Part shown: piece by piece, positions 11,933 to 22,695 of the stretch
How the letters are laid out: the number at the start of each line of letters is the position of its first letter
Position numbering within the stretch: position 1 is the stretch's first letter
Source: Lateolabrax maculatus
Lineage: Eukaryota > Chordata > Actinopteri > Acropomatiformes > Lateolabracidae
Direction: 5' to 3'
DNA: 64,000 nucleotides
Assembly (NCBI GenBank): GCA_031216445.1
Contig: CM062205.1
Span: forward strand, 17,644,001 to 17,708,000
Made by a program: the position numbers and the translations under genes
Notes under the pieces: model-generated
Told to the model about the DNA's origin: nothing
The model's input: only the letters and a program-made list of their open reading frames with translations
Databases searched by the model: none

Positions 11933-14900
11933 GCACTCACTTGATAGTCTGTAGAAAGCGTACTCTGTCATTGATCTCATCAGGGATTTTGCTGAGGATG
12001 TGTTTCAGAGCTCTGGCCTTGTCATTTAGGTCCTGGAACTCCTGCTCAGGCCGGTCAATCATGAATTCTGCAGGAAAAAGGTGTTTAGCACATTCCCAGA
12101 GATTTATATAAATGGACAGATACACAAACACGCTGGTGAAATGTGAATTGAACAGAATGCTGGTGTATAAGAATAAACTGGAGATAGCATGAACATATAG
12201 CTGCATAATTTCCACCACATTGTCTCAGCACTTCTTTCTCTCATATACTCACCTTCCACATCATCAGCTGCCATGCGCAGTAGGGATTCGGTGAAGTTGA
12301 TTTGGACGTTTTTTTTCTCCAAGATCTTCATTATGATGTCCTGAGTCAGGCCAGGGTTCTCCCTCTCCGCCTGACAAAAGAAGAGTTGAATCAGGTGAGC
12401 AGAAGTAAGCAATTCATACATGAGAGGAAAATAAGGTATAGCACAGTTTGTCTTCTCAAACAAAAGCAAGAAGAGGCTTAGAGCTGCGGAGAACAAAGCC
12501 AGAACTTTATTGAATGTCAGATGTCCGCTGTGAGCAGTTCAGATGAATGCACGAGAAGCGCTCCTGAATAATTCAACCTTGAATTACACCAGCCTGGAAG
12601 CAGCGGGGGCAGTAGAGACACCAATCAGTGAGACAAGTGAACAAAAGACCCACAAATGTCATAGTAAAACAGCTGTAAGGTGATCACATCTCCCTTTGGT
12701 TTGTATAATGACAAAGCTGCTTCTTCTTCATTAATATTTCATCTGTGCTCACGGTGAACACTACTGCTCATCAGCAGCAGTACAGAGGCAATCTATGGCC
12801 ACTGGGCTTTTATTATTCCAGTGCAATTACAGCAGTGTATAGATTAAAAAAAAGAGGATCAAGACATTAACAAAGTCTAATTTGATGACTACAATCCACG
12901 CAGATATTACTTGTAAGTCTGAATATCAGCACCTTTGATGTTATATTGAACTTAACACAGTGTTCCCTACATTACTAATAACAAAGGTAAGACTGAAAAA
13001 CGAATCAATATATTTTATGTGAATTGATCCCTTTTTATCTCTTTTAAATACCATTTTTTTAAACCTGTATGATCATCTGATTGCCCATGCTTGTTGCCCC
13101 CTTGGTTGAACTGAAATACAAATAATCAATTAGTCGATCGACAGGAAAATGATGGCAACTATTATAATGATCGATTCATCTGTTTAATCATTTCTTAAGC
13201 AAAAATTCCAAACATTTTCTGTTCCCAGCTTCTCAAATGTGAGGATTTGTTGCTCTTGTCCCTCATATGTGTTAGTAAACTGAATGTCATTGGGTTTTGG
13301 AGCGTTGGGCGGACCAAACATTTAATGGCGTCACATTGGGCTCTGGAAAATTATAATGGGCCATTTCATCGTTAAAACAATGAATTGAGAAAATAATCAG
13401 AAAATTAAATGTAATTAAATAATTGCTAGTTGCAGCCTTAATTCATTGGACCTACACTATGTTTAGCGCCATCTCAGCGTTTCAAAATTTCAGCACTTAG
13501 TTGAGTGAATAAAATGTTATAATACCACAAGTTATTTTTACTCATGGTAAAACTGCTAAGAGGTTGAAATCAAGCTAACAGATGTCATGTTGAAGGTCAC
13601 ATCCTGGCTTAAACAGTCTTGTTTTCAATTGCATGTATGTTTTTCTCCAAAAGGCCACAGCGTCGACGTAGGGCAAGACATTCTTATCTCAGGAGAGAGA
13701 CTGCAAGTTGTCTCAGAATACAAATATTTAGGAGTACACATATAAAGGGTCTGTAATAAAGCGAAGTTCAGTTTGGCAACTTTCAGATTAACCAGAAACT
13801 TCCTATCAACTGGGGAAGCTAAAATATACTTCCATTCTTTGTTTCTCTCCCACATTACATTCACATACTGCCTGATAAGTTGGTCTACACTCTACAGCCT
13901 TAGTTCCCCTGGAATCACTATACAAACAAGCACTTGAAACTTTAGACAAGAAGCCATTCAGTTTCCATGGTTGGCATATTCTAAAGAAGTATAATCTTCT
14001 TAGTTGGGAAAACCTCAACAAATACAAAAATGTCTACCTAGTTTATAAGATTATGCATGGTTTTACTTTTGTTTGAATGCTGATTAATGGACGATGTCCC
14101 TCCTCAAATAAAAAATGACAAATAAAAAGTAAAAGAATAAATAACAGAACATATGAAAATAAATCCCCAGATGCAACACTGATGATTTCAACATTACACA
14201 TGAAGACTGCATCTCTTGTTTGCTTTGGTTGTTGCAGTGGTATGTTGTACTTCTAATTTCCATGAACTTTAATTTGCATCAGGCAACATATGCAGTGACC
14301 TTGTTGTAATGTCATTATAAAACTGGAGCATTACAGCTTCGACCAAAGCTACAAGCAAACTGCATACATGTTCATGTAAGGAACTGAACCTTTGGCAGCA
14401 TCACAAAAAAATGTAAATGCAGTTGATTTTTTTTTTTTTTTTGGTAGAAACAAAAAGGGGGAACTGGGATGCAGCCTTTTTAAACCAAATATGTTATGAA
14501 AAGAAGTTATGAGGGTCATAGAGTGATACTTTTGTCATTTTATGTTTCAGGCCATCTGATCCATGAATTGTCCTACCTTTATGAAGGCTGCTCTGAGCGT
14601 CTGAGCTGCTGATAGGTTGATCCTCTCCAGCTAATGACCCCAAAGAAAGAGAGAAAAACACACATTATCACAGCCAAATCTGGACCGTTTCCGCACCACT
14701 TAACATCTGATGAGAACTTGCAGAAGTAAGGTTGGGTCAGTTTCCTGTTTCACCGGTGCGGTCTCGTGTATGAGCTCAAAACGGTTTGATTTTAAGCAAA
14801 CCGGCTGAACCTGCATTTATCATTGTGAAACATTTTGGCAAATTACAAAAGTACTTTCATCAGCAACTGTGCCGACGGCGCTAATTCCAACTTGTATTGC

Positions 14901-15915
14901 ATTAATAAACAATATGACAGTGTGTTTAACATAACATTATGTTTGTTTAGGCTATGAACGCAGCCACTAGGTCTCTGAGTGCAATAAAAAAAAAAAATCT
15001 CTCATTCATGGGTTCTCATTATGTTCCACTTGGGCGCAGCTGAGTCACGTGCAGCGGATAGTGGTACAATTTTGTGTTACCGGTCCAGTCCAATTTGAAA
15101 TTCTTTTACACTGGCAACTACACTGTGCAGGAGTTTCAAATGCAGCTGTGCCCTAAGTTGAACCAATCTGCTCCGTGAAAACAGACACTATTTCAACTGG
15201 AAGTACAGGAAGTATGTTTTGTACTTCAGCCCTGCACAGGTGATTCAAAGAAATGCCATTTGATATCGTTTTACATACATCCTGTTCAGCAACCATTCCA
15301 CTGTAATTCTATACAGCATGTGTTTTAGCACTTAGAGTTTAGTTGCACTTTTGGTTGTCGAGCAAACAGAAAAATGTAAATCATATTGAAGAACAATTTG
15401 CCCCTACTATAATAACTCCTTCACTGTACCGCAGTACGGATAATTAAAACATTAAAATTGTAGTGGAAATCATTTTACTATCTATCTATCTATCTATATA
15501 AAATTTTATTTTTTCCTCTGATTTGTAGCGTCGGGTGACATGCATGTGTCTTATCTGCCTAAATTACAGTCAAACTGGCTTCATGCCCTCCTTAATGATG
15601 CATTAATTAATACATGGTTGCTATGGATTGTCCTCGTCAGTTTCCCCTTTTTTCGCTACATAACACAGCAGATTCAGTGGGCATAAAAACACAGTGATCT
15701 GCTGGTGAATAAAGGGTCAAACTAATTCTGTATGAATAAGAGTCAACAGAATACTGACAAACACACAGCAATACCAAGACAAATAATATACTAAAGGTGA
15801 CTGCTGCCAGCATGAGATGTTTTACCTCATTGAATACTGGGTACATCACGGCGTACAGCGTCATGGATACCATGGAGTTTGTCTCCGCTTCATTCTTCAT
15901 CTCCTCCATTGTCAT
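10482..15915 (-). CDS. pdcd10: Programmed cell death protein 10 (CCM3)
   Basis: Coding exons in transcript order: 15915-15826, 14630-14577, 12370-12253, 12067-11941, 11168-11090, 10991-10909 and 10563-10482. Borders are GT-AG, phases agree, and the total is 633 nt (210 aa), two residues shorter than human. The protein starts MTMEEMKNEAET and ends with QTFKTVA, matching the vertebrate family almost throughout. The N-terminal helical part forms homodimers and pairs with GCKIII kinases (STK24/25/26); the C-terminal part, from about residue 95, is the FAT-homology domain that binds CCM2, striatin and paxillin. The protein acts in the CCM complex, STRIPAK and the Golgi and is needed for vascular integrity. 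Human PDCD10 starts MRMTM; here the first ATG position reads TGG, so translation should begin at the later ATG at 15915. Fish often carry two copies (a and b); which one this is cannot be told. Confidence 0.97.
10827..10839. promoter_or_regulatory. RFX X-box-like palindrome in pdcd10 intron 6
   Basis: Reads GTTGCCAGGCAAC, two inverted GTTGCC half-sites with a one-base spacer, the form bound by RFX factors. Function is inferred from the motif alone. Confidence 0.4.
11879..11928. repeat. (TG)n microsatellite next to the pdcd10 exon 4 donor
   Basis: About 25 TG units on the plus strand, so CA repeats in the pdcd10 transcript, starting 12 nt into the intron after the exon ending at 11941. CA repeats close to a 5' splice site are known hnRNP L binding elements. 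Confidence 0.97.
13115..13442. mobile_element. Dispersed non-autonomous element, hAT-like (copy A)
   Basis: AT-rich block beginning with attagtcgatcgac and ending in tagttgcagcc, with an internal segment about not exceeding a 'gggttttgga' core followed by ggaccaaaca. The same layout recurs at 17.8 kb, 32.3 kb, 39.7 kb and 63.5 kb. I recall ends of the type gctgcaactaacgatta as a very common teleost hAT MITE; the family name is from memory. Confidence 0.55.
13650..14110 (+). pseudogene. Broken LINE (L2/CR1-type) reverse-transcriptase C-terminal remnant
   Basis: Conceptual translation in shifting plus-strand frames gives pieces typical of the end of a fish LINE ORF2: VVSEYKYLGVH near 13705, then a segment of the form LDKKPFSFHG..IL.KYNLLSWENLNKY near 13950-14020, then LVYKIMHG. 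Stops and frameshifts separate them, so this is an inactive fragment of a retrotransposon inside pdcd10 intron 2. The 5' part and reverse-transcriptase active site are absent. Confidence 0.6.
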
Positions 15916-16199
15916 CCTCCAGGGAGGAGCAGTTCTTGGTGAAAAGGTGAGGAGGAAACTGCAGCTCACACACACCCACACATACACTCACCCACTCACT
16001 CACACACACACTCTGAAAACCGCACCAGCTCCAGAATGACAAGAGCCTGAAGAAAAAAATGTAAAAAGACAACAGCAAGGTATTAATAAAAGTATTGTTC
16101 AAATATATGATCTTTATAGATTTTCAGTTATATGGCAAGATATTGAATATTTAGGTAGCACAGTGTATTTTAATAAGGTTCTCTTATATTTAGTTATTA

Positions 16200-16520
16200 G
16201 TAGGGATGCACTGATCTGATCCATTGTATCAGTATTGCCACAGATCCTGACTTGTACTGTCTATGACGTGACTGATCCACATCAAATACAGTTTCTTTCA
16301 GCTGTCAGTTACATTCATTCAATCGGGGTGGCTGCAGACTAGTAGCACATCAATCCCTGGCCTCATGCTGCATGACATAAAAAATGATTCCAGACAGCTC
16401 CTTGCAGTGAGCTATAAAGATTTAAAATTTTGGAAAGCCCTGGTGTTGGACTGGTACTTGGTATCGGCACGTAACTTGAGTTTAGGCATTGGAATTGGGG
16501 GATAAAAAAGTTGGATCTGT
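16200..16520. mobile_element. Probable MITE with 'gggatgcactgatc' end
   Basis: Starts tagtagggatgcactgatct, has internal tggtatcggca text, and ends near 16520. A shorter related end, gatcagtgcaccct, occurs at 59235. These strings match a repeat family I recall from fish genomes. It lies upstream of pdcd10. Confidence 0.45.
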
Positions 16521-16899
16521 ATGTACTCAGCAGGACATTTTTCAGTTAAAATACCTCAAACACAACTTTTGTATTTCTCTACTTGCAATTTCTAATTACT
16601 TTTAACCCAACATATCCTGTAATACCAATAAATACCAACCAATTCTGTATATCTAAGCTTATAAAAGGCAGCTTCCTAATGAGCAGGAAGAGCTGACTTG
16701 TTATTTTCATGTCAGTTTGTTTAACTGGGAGCAGGGGAGTGGCACAGTTAAATGTTAAACCTGGCTAGTGACAGCAAGGCCATTGTGAGTAAAAAAAGCA
16801 ACTAATTATGTAAATATGAAGGAAAGGAGGCGCAGTCATTACAAGCAACACCCGCCTCCTGTTTAAATATTTTGATAATAGCAAGAAAACGTTACTGAC

Positions 16900-17640
16900 A
16901 AAGTCACGTCTGACAGCGCAGCTCAGATCGTAGTTAACGCCGACTAAATGGTAAGCATTTCGGTGTTCAGCCGGCTTCCTTGGGTGCGTGTGCCACCGAC
17001 AACCTGCCCAAAGTGTAGGATGAACAGCGAGACCTCTTGTTTGAGTCCGACGCGATGTCTGGATGCGGCTAGTCGGCCGACTGGACGCGGCTAACAAAAG
17101 TAGCTGATGTACCGTCCACTCGGGTTGGCCGTTTCATCCTAACACACTGTCCCAAAAAAAAAAAAACACTGACAGAACGATAACCGACGGGGTGTGGCGA
17201 AACTAACTCTTCGCGATCGAGCCGTAAAGATGTGCAATGGAGGCCTGTGGTAGCAGTTAACAGCTTAGCTCAGGTGCTAGCCGCAGTGAACTGGAGTAAA
17301 TCTGTCTCTGTTGACGAGCTGAAACACGCCGACAGACCGGCTCGGGGCTGCTGTGCGCGTCGGTGTGCGCGTGTCAAACGTGTACCTGCGTCTACCTTGG
17401 GTCTGACTTCTTAAATGGGTTGGTTGCGCCGTCGATTGCCTTTTAGCCGCTGTGTTTTCTTTACAAGTTGAGGCGGAAGTTTTCCAGGACTGGCCCGAGC
17501 GACATCTTCCGGACCGTCGCTACGTAAACACGCGTCCACCAATCAGAGGGCGGGGTGGATGTGACGCCGGTGACGTCACAGAGAATGGTTACGTTTCTGC
17601 TATTGAAGCATTTTTGAGTTATTTTGTGGGAGACTAATAC
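16900..17640. promoter_or_regulatory. CpG-rich candidate promoter of pdcd10, possibly bidirectional
   Basis: Richer in CG than its surroundings. It contains a perfect CRE (TGACGTCA, 17571-17578), a CCAAT box (17539-17543), a GC box (17548-17555) and an ETS-type ggaagt near 17474. It lies about 1.0-1.7 kb upstream of the pdcd10 start codon, leaving room for untranslated exons at about 15.9-16.05 kb. A plus-strand partner transcript is possible but I see no coding exon for one. Confidence 0.55.
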
Positions 17641-17764
17641 AGTTAATTAAAGAAGAAGAAGAAGATGAGGAAGAAAACATACTACTGTTTTATCATCTGG
17701 CTTATAAATGTTGATGAGATAAGGAATCATTGTCAGAATTATGTAAAATTGAAAAATGTAATGA

Positions 17765-18105
17765 ATTAATCAGTGAAAATGATGGTGACCATGACACAGA
17801 ATGCAAAGTTAAAAGAAAAATCATTAAGGTAAACCCAAAAATTGATTACACTAGAGCTGAAATGATTCCCCAATTGTTTAGTAGTTTTTCAAGCAAAAAT
17901 GCAAAATATTTTCTGTTTACAGCTTCCCAAATATGATGATTTTCTTTTCTTTCTTTTATATGATATATTTTGAAAATCTTTGGGTTTTGGGTTGTCACTG
18001 GGACAAAATAAGCAATGTGAACATGACACCTTGAGCTCTTGGAAATTGCGCAGGCCACCAAAAATTAATCAGTAATGAAGATAATTGTTAGTTGCAGCTC
18101 TAGAT
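17765..18105. mobile_element. Dispersed hAT-like element (copy B)
   Basis: Shares with copy A, in the same orientation, the segment around gcaaaaatgcaaaatattttctg, the core ttgggttttgggttg, the segment gacaccttgagctcttggaaatt and the end gttagttgcagctcta. No coding capacity. Confidence 0.55.
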
Positions 18106-20480
18106 CCTGTATAATAATGTATGATGTCTTCTGTGGTTCTGGAGAGAGCTCTTAAAGTCTGAGAAAGTACCCTGGTGATGTCATCAGGATTATCTTAGCA
18201 TGGCCTAGAGACTACTAATTTTTTAACAGAAAGCCTACGTTACAGGGGCTGGAGCTTGAGAGACATTGGTTTATACCCAGCAAGAAGGGTCTAAGGCTGC
18301 ATTCATGAACTACTATAATGCAGTTGTCAGAATTGTCCCTAATCAATCTTCCAAACCTTTTATGGGTTTGACGTTTTTCAGTCAGCTGTAGTAAAGAATT
18401 TTAAGATGTCATTCTGTGCTAAGGTAACTTGTGATGTACAAAAACATAGAAAACACAAAAGCTTAATAGAGAATGAAAATGTTGGTTGCAGCGCTAAAAC
18501 AACAACGTTGATCTAACCTGCTGAACGGAGAGCTACCTGGTCTACATGATCAAGTAGATTAGTTTTCCTCTGTTAACAGAAATACAGAAATCATACTTAG
18601 CAAAAGGAAGAGGTCTTTTTACCCAAATGTATTGTACATTTTCACCAGCATTCACACTGATGACAGGTGAGTAATATTGTTTCTTCAGCCACAATTGCCT
18701 TTTGTCCATCTCAATGTCTCCCTGTTATGTTCTACACGTATCAAGGGGTCAAGGGTTTAATTTTCTATTATCGGAGGAATGTAAAGGTCATCTTCCGCGC
18801 TGTCAGTTCAGTTGCCTGGTTAGTGTCACTCTGATGGCTCAGAGGAGTGCAGGCTCCAGGTGGATGAACCCTTAAGGCAATATGTCTAACAGCATAGTTG
18901 AGATTAAATCTTCTTTTCATGTAGTAAAATCCAGTGAACCATTCGGTCTCATCTAAAAAAACACTGTCAAAGAGTAGAAACATAAATAATAGATTAATTT
19001 AATCAAACCAGTTTGTCATGAGGTCCATGATGTTTACAGTAACATGTGAGTGTCCAAGGTAATTTCCCATCTCCAACTATACTGTGATAAACCGGCATGA
19101 CAAAGCAAAGTACTGATGTTAAACCAATTATATTGTTTTTTAAAGAGGAGTAATGTAATGAAAATTGTCATGTTCTTTTGACTATACTCATGGGTGATAA
19201 TGTTGTATAGTGTACTGTACAGTATGAAGCTACTGTGTGGTCATCCTCCTGTACTCTTGTTACTTCCAGTTTACCTTCATACTTGGTCTGTATTTTGTGC
19301 TTAACAGCCACCAAATAGTCCCAGGAAATATAAAGTCTTCAGTTTAAAATACAGTAGACTATGTCATCAGTTCAGAGACCATGCCATACCTCACCTGTCC
19401 ACTAGTCGCCCCCATTGAGTTTTCCGTCCTTCCCAGTCACCTGATCTCCCCACCAGCTTACGCATGCCCCTTAGCCAATCAGCATCATCATTTTGTAAAT
19501 TACGCATAAAGGAAAAAAATGTCCAACAACTGCAACAATCCAGCTACATGCTACACACAAAGACATATCATCCATATAACTATGTAACATTTACATAATG
19601 TCAATGTGTAAGCTGTTCAAAGCTTTGCTTTTGGATATTTGGTAAATAATTGGCTTCTGTATCAAGGCTAAAGAAAGAAAGGTAGCAGGCATCATACGTC
19701 TTCTTCTTGGGATGTAAAAGGCTGAAGCCCACGACCCTTCACTTTTTGCTTGCTCTGGGGGCTTTTTGCATTTAGTCTGGTCTTTATCAAGTGAAACACT
19801 TGGTCCTTTGGACTGAGGTCAGTTGACTGACTGTTGGCCCTCATTGATTGCTTTGTCCATATGCTGAGGGTGATTGCCAAGATGCATGCTCCTAAAAGTT
19901 CATTAATTGCAAGATGGTTAAGCTTGAGTTGGTTTGCAGGTCTTAACAAAAAATTGTTTTCATGAAAATGTGAAATAAGAACATTTTTGATAAACTAGAT
20001 GAACATGTACATACAAAGGCTCTAATGCAGAGTGTGATTCTTGTGTAATACCACTGAGGGCCTTTGGGCTGCTCCCCTGAGAGGCCCCTCAGCCCCACCT
20101 CAAACTGCTGCTGAGTATTATAGGTAGGATCATTATTATAAGGTAACAAAAGAGATGAGAGCGAGGGGACAACGGTCTCAGCATGTTTTATGTTTTTTTC
20201 TTTTATCTTTAATATCACCTATTTTTTTTTCATTTTTCTTCTTTTGGCCCCATGTTTTTCTCGCCATGGTCTCTGAAGCATTTCCTTCTGCGTCCTTTTA
20301 ATTAAACGTCATTCGATTATTATTAATAACAACACGGAACATCACAAACACAGGGCATCGCATTACTTAAACTACAAACATGGACGACTGCGTACATGTC
20401 TGTACGTCATGTATCGATAAATATCAACAGAATTACTCGTTTCATTGAACTGTCCTCTCCAAATGACTGTCTGAAACTAT
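18106..20480. other. Gene-free stretch between pdcd10 and isyna1
   Basis: AT-rich with no recognisable exon in either strand. An 85-codon open frame on the minus strand (19949-19692) has no features I recognise and is probably chance. Confidence 0.5.
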
Positions 20481-20935
20481 TACGGAACATCCTCGCAGGC
20501 CCACACTGCGCCACACTTTGAAGCCAATTTGACATAGCGGCCAAACGGTGGAATTACAACTTCCGGGTCCGTCACGTGACGCCATTGGGCCCAAAAAGAC
20601 TTTTCCCCATTGACTAACATTGAGAAAGAGACATTTTTTTGAGGTACATCAACTACCCAGTTCTAACACTTTAATAGCCCTTATTTAAATCATTAGGTCC
20701 TAAAAGTTGTAAAGTTCACTAACAGCTGGATCCAGAGTTACTTTATTCTGCCATTCATTTGAACGAGCCCAGGACCGAGCGGCTGGGGGCGGGGCTTACG
20801 GAAACGCTAGTGCGCATGCTCTATGGGCCCAACAGAGCGGGAAAATCTGTAAACTTCCGCATTCTGAATACCCGGATGTTTGCTTCATGCGCCACTGAGC
20901 AACTTCCATAGGAGTGAACGAGGCCCGGGCTCGAA
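20480..20935. repeat. Probable fish dispersed repeat upstream of isyna1, carrying a CACGTG site
   Basis: The string around gtcacgtgacgccattgggcccaaaaagacttttccccattgac and the later cgccactgagcaacttccatagga part match repeat text I recall from teleost genomes. It contains a perfect E-box palindrome GTCACGTGAC at 20571-20580, a USF/MiT-TFE type site. Repeat identity is from memory. Confidence 0.4.
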
Positions 20936-21214
20936 CCTGTCCGGGGACGACGGCTGCCATTGGCGGGTCTCTTACCTCTCCATCCTGTCGGGGTTGCGTA
21001 AGAGGGACGGAGCCGTCTGATTGGCCAAACGTCGAACGAGGGAGGAAAAGCATGTGCGAGCCCAGCGGGGGGGGAGGAGGGGGGACAGGCATAACCGGAG
21101 AGGACTGGAAACTTCCATTCATTACAGCAGAGAAGTGTCAGCGACACGCACCGGGATCTGAGTCTTTCGAGCGAAGTTGCCGACATCGTTCTTTACTCTT
21201 CGAGCGGAAAAAAG
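20936..21214 (+). promoter_or_regulatory. isyna1 promoter region and untranslated first exon
   Basis: CG-rich segment ending in a strong 5' splice site (AAAG followed by GTGAGG at 21215). The next acceptor, at 21528-21529 (tctctgcag), is 11 nt before the isyna1 ATG, so the first exon is noncoding. The start site itself is not visible. I looked for tonicity-type elements because isyna1 is salinity-induced in several fishes, and found no clean one. Confidence 0.6.
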
Positions 21215-21540
21215 GTGAGGGAGTTTCCGGGTTTGGTTTTCGTTCATCACTTAATCGTTAACATATCGGTTTTCTTCGTTTTTTAATCGACAGAAATATC
21301 GCATTATGTGCTGTCGGGAGTTGTTAAGAAGATTTTGACAGTTTGTTTAGTTCGGGAGGCGTAAAACACCACAGATAACTCATCTCTTCCTTTTTTCGAC
21401 ATGGCATGCCGCCTCCTTTAGTTACTTGTGACGTGTTGAGGAAATGCGACGTTACCCATTGTGCCATTTCCACATACAGAGAAAGAAGTTGGACATGTTG
21501 TGTTTGTTTTCTCCCCCATCTCTCTGCAGACTCTGCAGCC

Positions 21541-22618
21541 ATGTCTGTGAACATTCATATCAACAGCCCTAATGTGAAGTACACAGATACACACATTGTG
21601 GCTGAGTATTCCTACCATACCACATCGGTGCACAAAGACGGGAACCAATTAACAGTAAGTGGACCTTTCTAATACTTTAGTGTGCACACATGTGTCCGTG
21701 AATGTCATCTGTACAGCCTCTAATTTTGCTCCATGTGGGAAACAGGTGACCCCTGCCACCAACGAGATGACAATCCGCACCGACAGGCGTGTGCCCCGGC
21801 TGGGCGTGATGCTCGTCGGCTGGGGAGGCAACAACGGGACAACAGTCACAGGAGCTGTACTGGCCAACCAGCTGGGTCTCACCTGGAGAACTAAGACTGG
21901 AGTGAAGGTGAGTGACACAGGCGTGTCTGGACACATACAGACGGGGATCAGCAACCGGTTTACATTCATTACAGTAGCGTCGGGAAAGAAAACTTGCATA
22001 GACTTCAAACTTGGTGTATTTGAGATGGTTCCCAAACAATTTAATCACTTAGCTTTTCTAATAACGAATCTAATTTTGCTGATGTTCATTGTGTGGATTA
22101 ACTATCTCAAGCAACTTTCTGCAAGTTGATTTCCATACTGTACTGAAATGAATGGGGGGAGGGAAGAAAAAGCAAAAGTCTACTGTTTACTGTTTGGGCC
22201 ATTCCTTCTATAAAGCATACATTTGTTGTTAAGCAGCTAAATCATGCAAACACCACAATGATTCCTCTTTCAAAAAAGTTGCAAAAAAAGTTCTAGATGG
22301 TGAATGAATTCTTTATAACCAGACTATAATAGGATGTAAAAACCTGAGGCTGCCACAAGGGAGCTCTTAGAGAACCTTCTTGTCCTATTTTATAAATATA
22401 GCCAACTGTATATCCCCCAATACAGTGGTTAAAAACTCATGATAAGCTGGTTATGCTGACATGTTCAGTAGACTGTTAAGGGCTTAACTGAATCTGGTCT
22501 TGGGGATTTCCCCTTATATGGGCGTACATTTTTACCTCTTTGAGCTGGTTCCTGTGATTTCCATTTTGGCCATTTTTCTCTGGTTCACAGGATTTAATTC
22601 ACTCATAATAAGCTTTAA

Positions 22619-22695
<77 letters not shown>

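Noticed and set aside
19692..19949. 85-codon minus-strand frame between pdcd10 and isyna1
   Set aside because: No recognised domain, no splice partner and no promoter nearby; expected by chance.
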